Origin: Candidatus Caenarcanum bioreactoricola
Lineage (GTDB): Bacteria > Cyanobacteriota > Vampirovibrionia > Caenarcaniphilales > Caenarcanaceae
Length of the DNA stretch: 38,761 nucleotides
Reading direction: 5' to 3'
Assembly: GCA_001899385.1 (NCBI GenBank)
Contig: MOYB01000006.1
Coordinates: 1 to 38,761, forward strand
Shown one piece after another: positions 1 to 8,198 of the stretch. The stretch's first letter is position 1; each line of letters opens with the position of its first letter. Under the pieces are notes generated by a model. The model was not told the DNA's origin. It did no database searches and was given only the letters and a program-made list of their open reading frames with translations. A program made the translations under genes and the position numbers.

Positions 1-16
1 GTATATAATTAGCAAT

Positions 17-55
17 GCCCCTTTCAGGGGGTTGGGGGGCTCCTTGATTAAAGGA
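17..55. other. G/C-rich double hairpin at left edge
   Basis: Two short inverted repeats lie side by side: CCCCT/AGGGG (18-22 with 26-30, loop TTC) and TCCTT/AAGGA (41-45 with 51-55). Between them is a run of five G, TT and six G. This is by far the most G-rich stretch in a very AT-rich window. It lies downstream of the minus-strand ferredoxin gene, so it could be its terminator or a dispersed repeat, but no T-tract follows the stem on either strand. Function unknown. Confidence 0.35.
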
Positions 56-113
56 TTTGCTTATTAGTTTTCTTTTTATTCTTATCTTTATAGTTCTATA
101 TAAATAATATTAT

Positions 114-893
114 TTATATAATATCTCCTTTTAAAGAAATAATATAATTTTCTAAATTTATTTGCTTTTCAGCCTTTTCTAAAGCTTCTTTTACTATTAT
201 TTCAACTCCAGTACAACAAGGAACTTCCATTCGAATAGTTGTTATAGATTTAATATTTTGATTTTTAAATATATTTGTTAATTTTTCGATATAAACAGAA
301 GAATTATCATCAAGTTTAGGACAAAATATTATTAAAACTTTATTTTTAAGAAATTTTTCATGAAAGTTTTTATAAGCAAAAGATACACAATCAGCAACTA
401 TTAACAGTTCTGCATTTACCAAATAAGGGGCATTAACATTTAAAAGACTTAGTTGTATTGGCCAATTATTTAATGTTGATTCAACTATAGCAAGGTTTTT
501 CTGCATATTTCCTAAACATGAACAAGCTTTTTTCCCTTCAAGCTTAGGAATTTCATAATTATTTTCTTTTAAATAGTCCAAAGCTTGTTTTAATAAAATT
601 TCTTCATTATGATCTTTTAGGTGCTTAAGATGCGCTTTAATCACCTCTTCCCCTGCTTTAACAATATTTTCCATAACTTTATATTCATTATAAGATTCTG
701 CTTCTCTTTCTTCTATTGTCATAGCATTAAAAGGACAAGCTTTAATACAAGCTCCTAATCCATCACAAAAAAGATCGCTAATTAATCTTGCTTTACCATT
801 AATTATTTGCAATGCACCTTCTGGGCAATCTGGAATACATTCTCCACAACCAGTGCATTTATCTTCATTAATTTTAATTATTTTTCTTTGCAT
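114..893 (-). CDS. 4Fe-4S ferredoxin-type protein with extra C-terminal cysteine motifs
   Basis: The N-terminus (residues 13-54) is a ferredoxin domain. The first cluster motif is complete (C13-x2-C16-x2-C19-x3-C23-P). The second reads C43-x5-C49-x3-C53-P, so the usual second cysteine of the CxxC is absent. The rest, about 200 residues, carries a CSC motif near residue 124 and a PCC motif near residue 225, possibly further metal or cluster ligands. Long proteins of this kind are common in anaerobes and are usually annotated only as ferredoxin or 4Fe-4S-binding protein; an electron-transfer role in the cytoplasm is inferred. There is no signal peptide or membrane segment. The gene is divergent from the ABC exporter (123-base gap) and is not obviously in an operon. 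The partner is unknown. Confidence 0.8.
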   Translation of the reverse strand: MQRKIIKINEDKCTGCGECIPDCPEGALQIINGKARLISDLFCDGLGACIKACPFNAMTIEEREAESYNEYKVMENIVKAGEEVIKAHLKHLKDHNEEILLKQALDYLKENNYEIPKLEGKKACSCLGNMQKNLAIVESTLNNWPIQLSLLNVNAPYLVNAELLIVADCVSFAYKNFHEKFLKNKVLIIFCPKLDDNSSVYIEKLTNIFKNQNIKSITTIRMEVPCCTGVEIIVKEALEKAEKQINLENYIISLKGDII

Positions 894-1015
894 TAATTAA
901 TTTTAACAAGTTTATATTTAAAGAAGAAGCAAGATATTTTAAGATTTTTAACATAGAAATTGATCTGTATTGATTTTTGGGTAAAAGTAAATTAATACAT
1001 TAAAATTTTATAAAA

Positions 1016-3310
1016 TTGTCTGCACAACAAGAAGAAAAACTAGCTCTAGGAGTACTTAAAACACTTTATCCAGAGAAACAAGAATTTTTATATTCTATAG
1101 AATCTCTTAGTAAAAATGAGCGTCCTGCCTTGATTTTTGAAAAAGATCAAGATCTTTCAGATATTTATTTATTAGAAGAAAATTATTATATTCTTATTTT
1201 AGACGGTGAAATAGAAGTTTCAAATATTAATAATTCTAATATTTTAAATTTAATTGTAGGTGATATTCTTGATCCAGCAAGCTTAAATGAAAATTACAAT
1301 ATATTATCTCTTCAAAAAGGAATAATGCTTCAAATCCCCAAAGAAATATTATTCAAAGATTCTGAATTAAAGATTAGAGCAGAAGAAATTAATAAAAAAA
1401 TTCTTTTATTAAATATAAATAATTTAAATAATATTTCTAATAACATAGAAAAAAATACTATTTCAAATGCTATTGAAAAGCTTGATTTTATAGTTGAGAA
1501 GCCTGAAGAAAAACAAACGCAAAAGAATAAAAACACACAAGAAAATATTAATGATTTAGAATTTTTAACAGAAACTCCTGATAAAATTATAGGATCTGAG
1601 CCTTATACACCTTCTTGGTATTTAAGAATATTTAAAAAAAACAAATTTCTCTTATCACAAATATTTTTAGCATCAATTTTTGTTCAACTTTTTTCAATAG
1701 CAAGTCCTCTTTCAAGTTTAATAATATTTGATAGAGTTTTTGGTCGTCAAAATATATCGGCATTATGGGTTGTTTCTGCAGGATTACTTATAATATTACT
1801 TTTTGATATAGGAATTAAATTTTTTAGATCTTATGTTTTATCTTTTCAGCTTAACATGCTGGATCAGCTTAGTTTAAATAATATACATCAAAATCTTTTT
1901 AATATTAGTTTTAAGGATTTAAAGAATGAAAAAAAAATAAAAGCTTTTACTCAAGGATTACCAGAATTAATTAAAACACATTTAGCATTAGGTTCAACAG
2001 TGTTTATTTATGGTACTGATGCTTTTCTTTCAGTATTTTCTTTTTTAATATTACTTGTTATGAATGCAAAATTTGCAATAATTTGTTTTTTAACTATTGT
2101 TCCTATGATGATTCTAACATGGACAAGCTCAGGTGCTAAAAAACAAGACATGACGAATTTTACAAAAGAGCAACAAACAGCTCAATCAAGAATAATGGAG
2201 TTTTTACATGGAATAGAAACTGTTAAATCCCTTAATGCAAAGAGTTTCTTTACAAAAACAATAAGAAATGATTTTGATAATATTACTTTAAAAAGTGAAG
2301 CAATAAGATTTTCTCAAATAAATGAAGGTGTTACTGCTGGATTTATAAGTAATTTAGGTTCAAGTTTAACGTTATTTGTAGGTGCATATGAAGTTCTTAA
2401 TCATGGTATGAGCTTTGGTACTTATATGTTTATTAACATGATTAGTAGAGTTCTTTTAAATAATTTTCAAAAATTAATTACTGCTCAACTAAAACTTAAT
2501 GATTCAACAAATTCAATTAATAATTTAAAAGAACTTATTGGTTTGCCAGATAAGCTTCCACAAGAAAAATCACAAATTCATCTTGATTCAATTCAAGGTA
2601 ATATAGAAATAGTAAATCTTTCTTTTAAATATGAAAATGCTAATCAACAAACATTAGAAAATATAAATCTTTCAATTAAAAAAGGACAAAAAGTAATTTT
2701 AACAGGTAAAAGTGGTGCTGGAAAAACTACTTTAATAAGACTTTTACAAGGATTCTATACACCAGATACAGGACATATAACTATTGATAATTATAATATT
2801 GCAGATATAGACGAAGAAAGCCTTAGAAAGAATATAGGAGTTGCTTTACAAAAGCCCGCAATTTTTGGGGCAAGTATAAGGGACAACATAGCATTAGGTT
2901 GCCCAGATGCTCCTATGAGAGAAATTGCTGATGCTGCTTCAATGGCAGATCTTGACAAATTTTTAATAAGACTTCCAGAAGGATTTGATACAGAATTAAA
3001 TCCAAGAGGGGGTAATCTTTCAGCAGGACAGGTTTGTCAAATATCACTTGCAAGAGCTTTTTTACTTAATCCAAAGATTTTAATATTAGATGAGGCATTA
3101 GCTTTTTGTGATAGGATTTCAGTTGCTACGATTTTTAATAAAATGCTTGAAGTTTTTAAAAATAATACATGTATATTCGTTAGTGATTATATACCACTCC
3201 ATAAAACAGCAGATTTAATAGTAGTGCTTCATGAAGGGAAAATAATAGAACAAGGAAGTTATGAAGAGCTTATGAATCAAAAAAATTACTATTATTATTT
3301 ACATGGATAA
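1016..3310 (+). CDS. Type I secretion system ABC exporter (permease-ATPase) with N-terminal cyclic-nucleotide-binding-like domain
   Basis: A 764-residue fused exporter of the HlyB/LapB type. Residues about 30-130 look like a Crp/cupin-type beta-barrel (ILDGEIEV, then LIVGDIL), a variant seen in cyanobacterial exporters; there is no C39 peptidase. A charged linker follows, then the transmembrane domain (about 205-480) and the nucleotide-binding domain (about 530-764). Walker A is GKSGAGKT (564-571, K570), the signature is LSAGQ, and Walker B ends in D692-E693. The D-loop is atypical (LAFCD), and the switch histidine position is D724 (VSD where VTH is expected). The start is TTG; the next in-frame ATG is about 100 residues in, inside the N-terminal domain. 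Likely role: export of RTX proteins across both membranes with an adaptor and outer-membrane channel. Two RTX candidates lie in the window, but linkage to them is inferred. Confidence 0.87.
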   Translation: MSAQQEEKLALGVLKTLYPEKQEFLYSIESLSKNERPALIFEKDQDLSDIYLLEENYYILILDGEIEVSNINNSNILNLIVGDILDPASLNENYNILSLQKGIMLQIPKEILFKDSELKIRAEEINKKILLLNINNLNNISNNIEKNTISNAIEKLDFIVEKPEEKQTQKNKNTQENINDLEFLTETPDKIIGSEPYTPSWYLRIFKKNKFLLSQIFLASIFVQLFSIASPLSSLIIFDRVFGRQNISALWVVSAGLLIILLFDIGIKFFRSYVLSFQLNMLDQLSLNNIHQNLFNISFKDLKNEKKIKAFTQGLPELIKTHLALGSTVFIYGTDAFLSVFSFLILLVMNAKFAIICFLTIVPMMILTWTSSGAKKQDMTNFTKEQQTAQSRIMEFLHGIETVKSLNAKSFFTKTIRNDFDNITLKSEAIRFSQINEGVTAGFISNLGSSLTLFVGAYEVLNHGMSFGTYMFINMISRVLLNNFQKLITAQLKLNDSTNSINNLKELIGLPDKLPQEKSQIHLDSIQGNIEIVNLSFKYENANQQTLENINLSIKKGQKVILTGKSGAGKTTLIRLLQGFYTPDTGHITIDNYNIADIDEESLRKNIGVALQKPAIFGASIRDNIALGCPDAPMREIADAASMADLDKFLIRLPEGFDTELNPRGGNLSAGQVCQISLARAFLLNPKILILDEALAFCDRISVATIFNKMLEVFKNNTCIFVSDYIPLHKTADLIVVLHEGKIIEQGSYEELMNQKNYYYYLHG

Positions 3311-3314
3311 AAGA

Positions 3315-3740
3315 TTATTTTATAAAGACTTTAAGAAATTCAACAAATGTTGGATTCAAGAGAGTTCCAAATAAAACAATAAGACCTATAAGCCATTTCA
3401 TAAAAGTTTTTATACTTTGCATTTCATTTGCTAATATTTTTATTTCAGTTTTTAATTCAATATCTATTTTTTCTATTTTCAAGCTTAGCTCATGTTCTAA
3501 TATTTTAAATTCAGTCTTTAAATTTTTATTATCTTCTTTTAATTCAACTTTTAATTCTTCAAATTTAAGTTCTAACTTATGAACATCTTCTTTTAAGCTT
3601 GTTTCTACTTTTGTTCTTAAAATATCTTCATTTTCTTGAAAAGCTTTTTCTATATCTTCAACAAAAAAATCAGCTTTTTGTCTATCTTGAAAAAGCTCTT
3701 CTAATAATCTTAAACTTCTTGTAGGTAATTTATATGGCAT
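3315..3740 (-). CDS. Coiled-coil protein with C-terminal membrane anchor
   Basis: A 141-residue protein. Residues about 35-110 are a long, highly charged coiled coil with repeated KLE, EELK and EIK heptad-like patterns. A single C-terminal hydrophobic helix (about 114-132) follows, with a short tail. It resembles DUF1640/CCDC90-like coiled-coil membrane proteins in architecture, but I do not recognise specific residues. It lies at the downstream end of the minus-strand island and converges on the exporter gene, with only 4 bases between the two stops. It may simply anchor or trimerise at the membrane. Function unknown. Confidence 0.6.
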   Translation of the reverse strand: MPYKLPTRSLRLLEELFQDRQKADFFVEDIEKAFQENEDILRTKVETSLKEDVHKLELKFEELKVELKEDNKNLKTEFKILEHELSLKIEKIDIELKTEIKILANEMQSIKTFMKWLIGLIVLFGTLLNPTFVEFLKVFIK

Positions 3741-3772
3741 ATATTTTAATTATACCTATTATTAATGTTTTT

Positions 3773-4309
3773 TCAAGAATTATTATTTGCATAGGTAAAA
3801 AAATCCCAAAAACTTTTAAAAAACCCAATGATTGCTCCTATATAAAGCCCAGAAACAGAAAGTATTCCCGAATCAAAAATCGAAAAAAGTCCTCGCCATA
3901 ATTCATCTTCTGGATTTCTTCTAGGTTTGTTTGAAGTTTCTTTAATTTTAAAAGGAATAGGTTTTTTTGAAGCCGATTTTATTCCTATATTTTCTTTGTA
4001 ATATTCATTAAATTGATCTTTTTCTAAAGTTTTTAGATATTCTTTATCAGATCTTTCAAAAATTTTATTTATAACATAACCACGAGTTAATCCTCCTAAA
4101 GCTGCCCCCATACCTGCTAATATTAATGCATAAAAAGCGATTTCTCTAATAACATGTTTAAATCCTTTCCAAAAACTTATTTCTTTAGATTTTTTTTGCT
4201 TTTCTTCTTCTTTAGCTAAATTAAAATTATTAAATGTAGAATTCCTATATCTATATGAAGCTTTTAACACTCTATTTACAACTTTATTAATAGTTAAATA
4301 TTTGTTCAT
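3773..4309 (-). CDS. Hypothetical membrane protein with two glycine-rich hydrophobic segments
   Basis: A 178-residue protein of unrecognised family. A basic N-terminus rich in Lys/Arg (about 1-48) leads to a hydrophobic segment with small residues (about 53-76, containing GMGAALGGLTRG). A polar middle follows, and a second hydrophobic segment lies near 150-172 (GLYIGAIIGFF). Glycine-zipper-like segments of this sort occur in small membrane proteins, including some phage ones. It follows the tail genes on the same strand after an 80-base gap and precedes the coiled-coil gene by 33 bases, so the two may belong to the same transcript. In GTA tail modules a peptidase gene would come next; this protein has no such motif. 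Function unknown. Confidence 0.55.
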   Translation of the reverse strand: MNKYLTINKVVNRVLKASYRYRNSTFNNFNLAKEEEKQKKSKEISFWKGFKHVIREIAFYALILAGMGAALGGLTRGYVINKIFERSDKEYLKTLEKDQFNEYYKENIGIKSASKKPIPFKIKETSNKPRRNPEDELWRGLFSIFDSGILSVSGLYIGAIIGFFKSFWDFFTYANNNS

Positions 4310-4388
4310 AAATTTATCTTAATATTAAAATTATAGATAAATTAAAATAGTATTGTCAATAAAAACTTAGAAAATTTTATATATTTAA

Positions 4389-4949
4389 TTACCAATTTAT
4401 AATTTTTTCAGTTAATTTAGGCACACTATCAAAAATAGAATCATTAGGATATAAATTTCTTTGTTCACTTGGGTTTGTTTTACGTCCTTTAATATCTTCA
4501 AATCGACCTAAATGTGAAGTTAAAGCTATGTTTATAGTTGAAGTTGCTTCTTCAAAATCATCACACATTGACATTCCATCCATTAAACCATAAAAAATTA
4601 AAATTGGCTCATGAATTATTTGATCTGTAGTTTCATCAAGTAATGCAAAATAAATTTTTAAAGGATTATATACAAACTGTTCTGTTAATACTAAAGCTTT
4701 TATATTTTTATCTAAACCACTTAAACTTATTTCACTTTGTACTGCTTCAAATTTATTTGTTTCTTCAATTTCTCCTATAGATAAAAGATGTCCTGCTGAA
4801 ATATATTCATTATTATTCCAAATTAAATTTCGTGAAAAATTAGTTAATCTAACTATACCTGTATCCCAAAAACCTTCTACAAGATTAATTGCAGAAGTAT
4901 TTAGGCTTTTTAATTTATTTGAAATATTTTGATCTATAATTTTTGGCAT
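4389..4949 (-). CDS. Phage distal tail protein, DUF2163/GTA-like
   Basis: A 186-residue protein resembling the N-terminal part of siphophage and GTA distal tail proteins. It has a substrate-like opening (about 20-50, VRLTNFSRNLIWNN), a central beta-rich section with an SLSGLDKN turn, and the ending LGRFEDIKGRKTNP followed by RNLYPNDSIFDSVP, a tail pattern common in siphophage baseplate-hub proteins. GTA-type DUF2163 proteins are usually longer (about 290 residues), so this is short. Its ATG shares one base with the stop of the preceding tail gene (TAATG), implying translational coupling. The family call rests on pattern memory and gene order and was not searched. Confidence 0.6.
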   Translation of the reverse strand: MPKIIDQNISNKLKSLNTSAINLVEGFWDTGIVRLTNFSRNLIWNNNEYISAGHLLSIGEIEETNKFEAVQSEISLSGLDKNIKALVLTEQFVYNPLKIYFALLDETTDQIIHEPILIFYGLMDGMSMCDDFEEATSTINIALTSHLGRFEDIKGRKTNPSEQRNLYPNDSIFDSVPKLTEKIINW

Positions 4950-5548
4950 TAGTTAAATACCTCCTCAAATTCAAGAGCCCAAGAAGCTTTTTTATGTAAA
5001 TCCAGATTTAGACTTATTTCATCTTTAGTATTGGCAACTGTAAAATCTACATCATTATAAATAATAGTTTCATCTTTTATTGGTATTTGTATAAGATTAG
5101 GAATAATAGTTAAATAGCCACAACCATTTGAATCAGAATATAAGTCCTCTTCTATTTGATATACTTTTTTATGTCCGCTAAACCGAATAAAATCCCCTGT
5201 TGCAAGAATTTTTTTATTTGCCTCCATTCCATAAACAGAGATTATTCGACCACTTTGATTGTCTAAATCAACTTTTATTTCCCCTTTATAATTAGTTTTA
5301 GTTGATGAATAATAAGGAATTATAATTTTAAAAGATTCATATCTTCCTCGTCTTGCATTTAAAAAAGCAAATATTTCATCGTGTTCTTGTCTAGACTTTC
5401 TTAAAAGTTCTATTGATATTTGCCAATAAGCGCCTCCAAAACTAGTTGCTTGTCTATATCCTGATTGAGATCTACATATTCTAGTATTGAATGTTGATTT
5501 AATTGAAGCCCCTGTTATTGAATAAAGTGGAAAAATTTTATCTGTCAT
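4949..5548 (-). CDS. Phage distal tail protein, DUF2460-like
   Basis: A 199-residue protein. The N-terminal 90 residues match the siphophage distal-tail pattern. A region reading SGYRQATSFGGAYWQISIEL is followed by an RQEHDEIFAFLNARRGRYESF stretch (here split: RQEHDEIFAFLN, then ARRGRYESF), which is typical of proteins that complete the tail tube above the hub. The C-terminal half is a beta-rich domain with YNDVDF and KASWALEFEEV. In GTAs and siphophages this gene usually sits between the tape measure and the DUF2163 hub gene, and here it directly precedes the hub-like gene with a one-base overlap. The 98-base gap upstream separates it from the divergent ATPase gene. Confidence in the tail role is moderate. 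Confidence 0.6.
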   Translation of the reverse strand: MTDKIFPLYSITGASIKSTFNTRICRSQSGYRQATSFGGAYWQISIELLRKSRQEHDEIFAFLNARRGRYESFKIIIPYYSSTKTNYKGEIKVDLDNQSGRIISVYGMEANKKILATGDFIRFSGHKKVYQIEEDLYSDSNGCGYLTIIPNLIQIPIKDETIIYNDVDFTVANTKDEISLNLDLHKKASWALEFEEVFN

Positions 5549-5644
5549 AAATTATTCTTGTCTGTTATGAAATGACTATAACAAAAGCTGTTTTTAAATC
5601 TTGAATATAGCTTATAATTTTTAAAGATTTTATTAAATAAAATA

Positions 5645-6769
5645 ATGTTTAAAGAAATTTCAATTCAGAATCTTAGAGGAATAAAAGAATTAAAGATTGA
5701 TGATTTTGCACAAATTAATTTATTTCTTGGAAAAAATAATAGTTGTAAAACAACAGTCCTAGAAGCTTTATATTGTGCAATTAATCCTAGTAATCCTAGT
5801 CTTCTTACTAATACAAATATAATTAGAGGTTTATTAAACACTACTAAAATTGAAAATATAAATAAAACATCAAGGTTTTCTATGGAATCTCTTTTTTATA
5901 ATTTAAATACAGAAAATCCTCTTCAAATAAATTCTGTTTTTAATTTCTTGGAATTAGAACAAGAAAAACAAAATATTATAATTACTGCTTTAAAAGATAT
6001 TATTAGTTCTTCTGAAAAATCCTCGTCATCAATTTCAACAGCATTAATAGAAATAATAAAAGGTTTAAATTTTTCTTTTGAAATTATTAAAAATAAAAGA
6101 AAAAAAGAAAAATTTGAATCTATACAAATTTTAAAAGAAAAAGAAATATTTGAAAATAAAATAGATGAAAAATATTTAAAATATGCAAATCAACGAAATG
6201 GTTTTTATTTATTTTCTCATATAGCAAATGATCTTATAAATTCAGATTTAAAAAGTAAATTTGACAATATTCTTTATCAAAAGAAAGAAAAAGAGCTTAT
6301 TGATAATTTTAAAAAACTAATACCTGAAGTTCAAGCAATTAAATTTCTTGATGCTTTTTATATTGATATAGGTTTACCTAAATTAATTCGTTTAGAATCT
6401 TTAGGAGAAGGAGCTAAAAAGTTTTTTGTATATATTTGTCGCTTATTAGGTGATGAGAGTTTAAAAGAGAATTCTATTATATTAATTGATGAAATAGAGA
6501 ATGGTATATATTATGATTCTCAAAAAATTCTTTGGAAATTTTTATTTAATTTTGCTAAAGAGAAAAAAATTCAGATTTTTGCAACAACACATTCTATAGA
6601 TTGTATAAAGGCATTTGTTGAAATTGCAGAAGAAGAATCAAAAAAGAAAGAAGATTTAATAAGAATATTTAGATTAATTAAAGGAGAAGATAATGTTTTT
6701 GATATTTCAAAATATAATCTCACTTCTGCAAAAATTATTTTAAATGAATACAATTTGGAGATTCGTTAA
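5645..6769 (+). CDS. AAA-family ATPase (AAA_15/AAA_21, OLD/AriA-like)
   Basis: A 374-residue ABC-type ATPase related to OLD-family and SMC/RecF-like ATPases. It opens with the family's typical beta strand (ISIQNLRGIKEL) and a Walker A at 29-36, GKNNSCKT, where a cysteine replaces the glycine before the lysine, a variant I have seen in this family. The signature region is near residue 250 (SLGEGAKKFF). Walker B is ILIDEIENG with D282-E283, and an H-loop histidine is at H316 (ATTHS). A variable helical insertion lies between. The next gene starts directly after its stop (TAA-ATG) and encodes a TOPRIM protein. Such pairs include known antiphage systems (PARIS AriA/AriB, OLD class 2, Gabija-like), so a defence role is likely but inferred. 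Confidence 0.83.
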   Translation: MFKEISIQNLRGIKELKIDDFAQINLFLGKNNSCKTTVLEALYCAINPSNPSLLTNTNIIRGLLNTTKIENINKTSRFSMESLFYNLNTENPLQINSVFNFLELEQEKQNIIITALKDIISSSEKSSSSISTALIEIIKGLNFSFEIIKNKRKKEKFESIQILKEKEIFENKIDEKYLKYANQRNGFYLFSHIANDLINSDLKSKFDNILYQKKEKELIDNFKKLIPEVQAIKFLDAFYIDIGLPKLIRLESLGEGAKKFFVYICRLLGDESLKENSIILIDEIENGIYYDSQKILWKFLFNFAKEKKIQIFATTHSIDCIKAFVEIAEEESKKKEDLIRIFRLIKGEDNVFDISKYNLTSAKIILNEYNLEIR

Positions 6770-7429
6770 ATGAAAAAAACAAAATTTCTTTTAGTTGAAG
6801 GTTCTGATGATAAAAGTTTTTTTCAACAGTTTTTTGAATCTTTAAAAATTGATTATGAAAAAGAAATAGAAATTATAGAAATGAAAACTAAATATACTAA
6901 AACAGTTGAATGGAAAGAAAGATTAAATGCTATTAAAGAAAAATTTAAAGAAGAAAATAATATATTAGGAATAATTGTTGATTCAGATAATAAATTAGAA
7001 AAAACAATTAAGGATATTCAAGCTGCTTTTAATGAACTTGATATTAAAGAAACAATAGAAAATCAAAAATTTATTAAAATAAACGAAAACCTAAAGATTG
7101 GACTTTTTATTTGTGAACCACGAGATTTAGAAAGTCTTTGTCTTAATATTATTAAAGAAAATTCTCCTTCTGAATTGAAAGAAATTCAAGATTTTTTAGA
7201 TAAGAAAAAACAAAAACATAAAAAGATTTATCATGAAGAAAAAAAAGATTTACAAGCATATTTAACTTATAAACAATTTATAGAGGAAAAATCAGAATTT
7301 CAATTATTTTTAGCAACACAATATAATTATAAATTTGCTTATTCCCCTGGAACCGCATCACAAAAAGGCTATATAAAATTTGATTTATTCAAGGATTTAA
7401 AAAAATTTTTAGAGAATTTTAGATCTTAA
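6770..7429 (+). CDS. TOPRIM-domain protein (DUF3226/DUF4435-like), partner of the upstream ATPase
   Basis: A 219-residue protein with a TOPRIM metal site. The N-terminal strand ends in E10 (LLVEGSDDKSF), and the second motif is D71-x-D73 (IIVDSDN), matching the Glu plus DxD arrangement of TOPRIM nucleases and OLD proteins. A CEPRDLESLC segment near residue 115 and a basic C-terminal half follow. The size and context match DUF3226/DUF4435 proteins encoded with AAA ATPases. Start choice: ATG immediately after the ATPase stop, with GGAG 9 bases upstream, inside that gene's end. It is probably the nuclease or effector arm of a two-gene system. It could instead be a housekeeping nuclease pair. Confidence 0.75.
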   Translation: MKKTKFLLVEGSDDKSFFQQFFESLKIDYEKEIEIIEMKTKYTKTVEWKERLNAIKEKFKEENNILGIIVDSDNKLEKTIKDIQAAFNELDIKETIENQKFIKINENLKIGLFICEPRDLESLCLNIIKENSPSELKEIQDFLDKKKQKHKKIYHEEKKDLQAYLTYKQFIEEKSEFQLFLATQYNYKFAYSPGTASQKGYIKFDLFKDLKKFLENFRS

Positions 7430-7430
7430 T

Positions 7431-8198
7431 CTATTCAAAACTTGATCTGTTTAGTTTTTTATTTGAAGTTTTTTGAACTGTTTTAATTGTGTTTGCTCCT
7501 AAATATTTTTGAACTTCTGTTTTAGATAAAGCTCTAATAGTATCTTGTGAATCCATTGCACTTATATTTATAACTACTGAAGAACTTGCTCCTAAAGTCC
7601 TTGTATTTTCTTTAGTTAAAGCACTTTTAGGTATTATTTGCCCAGATGTTTTAGGTACAAAAATTTCTGCTTCTTTTTCTCCTACTATATAAGCACTGTT
7701 AGAAGAAACTGGTCCTCCATCCGCACGAAATCCACCAAAGATCCCCCCTAGCCCACCAAGTAAGCTGCTAAAAATACTTCCACCAGCGCTACCACCTCCA
7801 CCACCAAAAAGTCCTGCTAAATTAAAACCTCCAGACATAGAAGAACTTAATCCTTGAATTAAACTATTTGCAATTGAACTACTTATTGATTCAGCAACCC
7901 CTGCAAATATATTAAACATTGAACTAGCAAACTCTCTTAAATTAAACTCACCAGTTTCAATTGCACTACAAATAGAATTTTTTAAAGTATTTCCTATTTG
8001 ATTTGAAATACTTAAAATTTCATTAAAACTTTTTTTAAAATTACTAGTTTGATTAAAAGTTTGACTTAAGTCAACAGTTTGATTTTTAAAAAAAGATGAA
8101 GTTGTTTTTAATTCGTTTTGAGTTTGAGCTAGTTTAATTTTAAAATCTTCATTATCAGCTTTAATTTTTATAACTAATTCTTCTATTTCTTGAGCCAT
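7431..8198 (-). CDS. Phage tail tape measure protein, short lambda/GTA type
   Basis: A 255-residue protein. It starts with a helical, polar region (about 1-65; SQTFNQTSNFKKSF). A Gly/Ser/Ala-rich hydrophobic middle (about 120-165; SSLLGGLGGIFGG) is typical of the membrane-penetrating part of tape measures. The C-terminus contains ADGGPVSSNSAYIVGEKEAE, then IFVPKTSGQIIP, a hallmark of lambda gpH-like and GTA tape-measure C-termini (GGPV...YIVGE...P.LFVP). Full-length siphophage tape measures are far longer; GTA versions are around 200-250 residues, so this looks complete for a GTA-like or short tail rather than truncated. It is first in the minus-strand tail order and is separated from the next tail gene by the inserted ATPase/TOPRIM pair. 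Confidence 0.75.
   Translation of the reverse strand: MAQEIEELVIKIKADNEDFKIKLAQTQNELKTTSSFFKNQTVDLSQTFNQTSNFKKSFNEILSISNQIGNTLKNSICSAIETGEFNLREFASSMFNIFAGVAESISSSIANSLIQGLSSSMSGGFNLAGLFGGGGGSAGGSIFSSLLGGLGGIFGGFRADGGPVSSNSAYIVGEKEAEIFVPKTSGQIIPKSALTKENTRTLGASSSVVINISAMDSQDTIRALSKTEVQKYLGANTIKTVQKTSNKKLNRSSFE

Larger units (their letters stand above)
4389..8198 (-). mobile_element. Compact phage/GTA-like tail gene module interrupted by a defence-like gene pair
   Basis: Three minus-strand genes follow the order tape measure (8198 to 7431), DUF2460-like (5548 to 4949), DUF2163-like (4949 to 4389). This is the order of the corresponding genes in siphophage and gene transfer agent tail operons. 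Between the first two, on the plus strand, is an AAA-ATPase/TOPRIM pair with 1 base between its stop and that of the tape-measure gene. No capsid, portal, terminase, integrase, lysis or attachment site is visible in the window. The module is therefore a prophage remnant, part of a domesticated device, or an unusual tail-only system. Boundaries are those of the recognised genes. Confidence 0.5.

Noticed and set aside
5613-5618. TATAAT upstream of the ATPase gene as a -10 box
   Set aside because: No -35 box at proper distance; TTGAAT lies only six bases upstream. A promoter is likely here but this match is not convincing.
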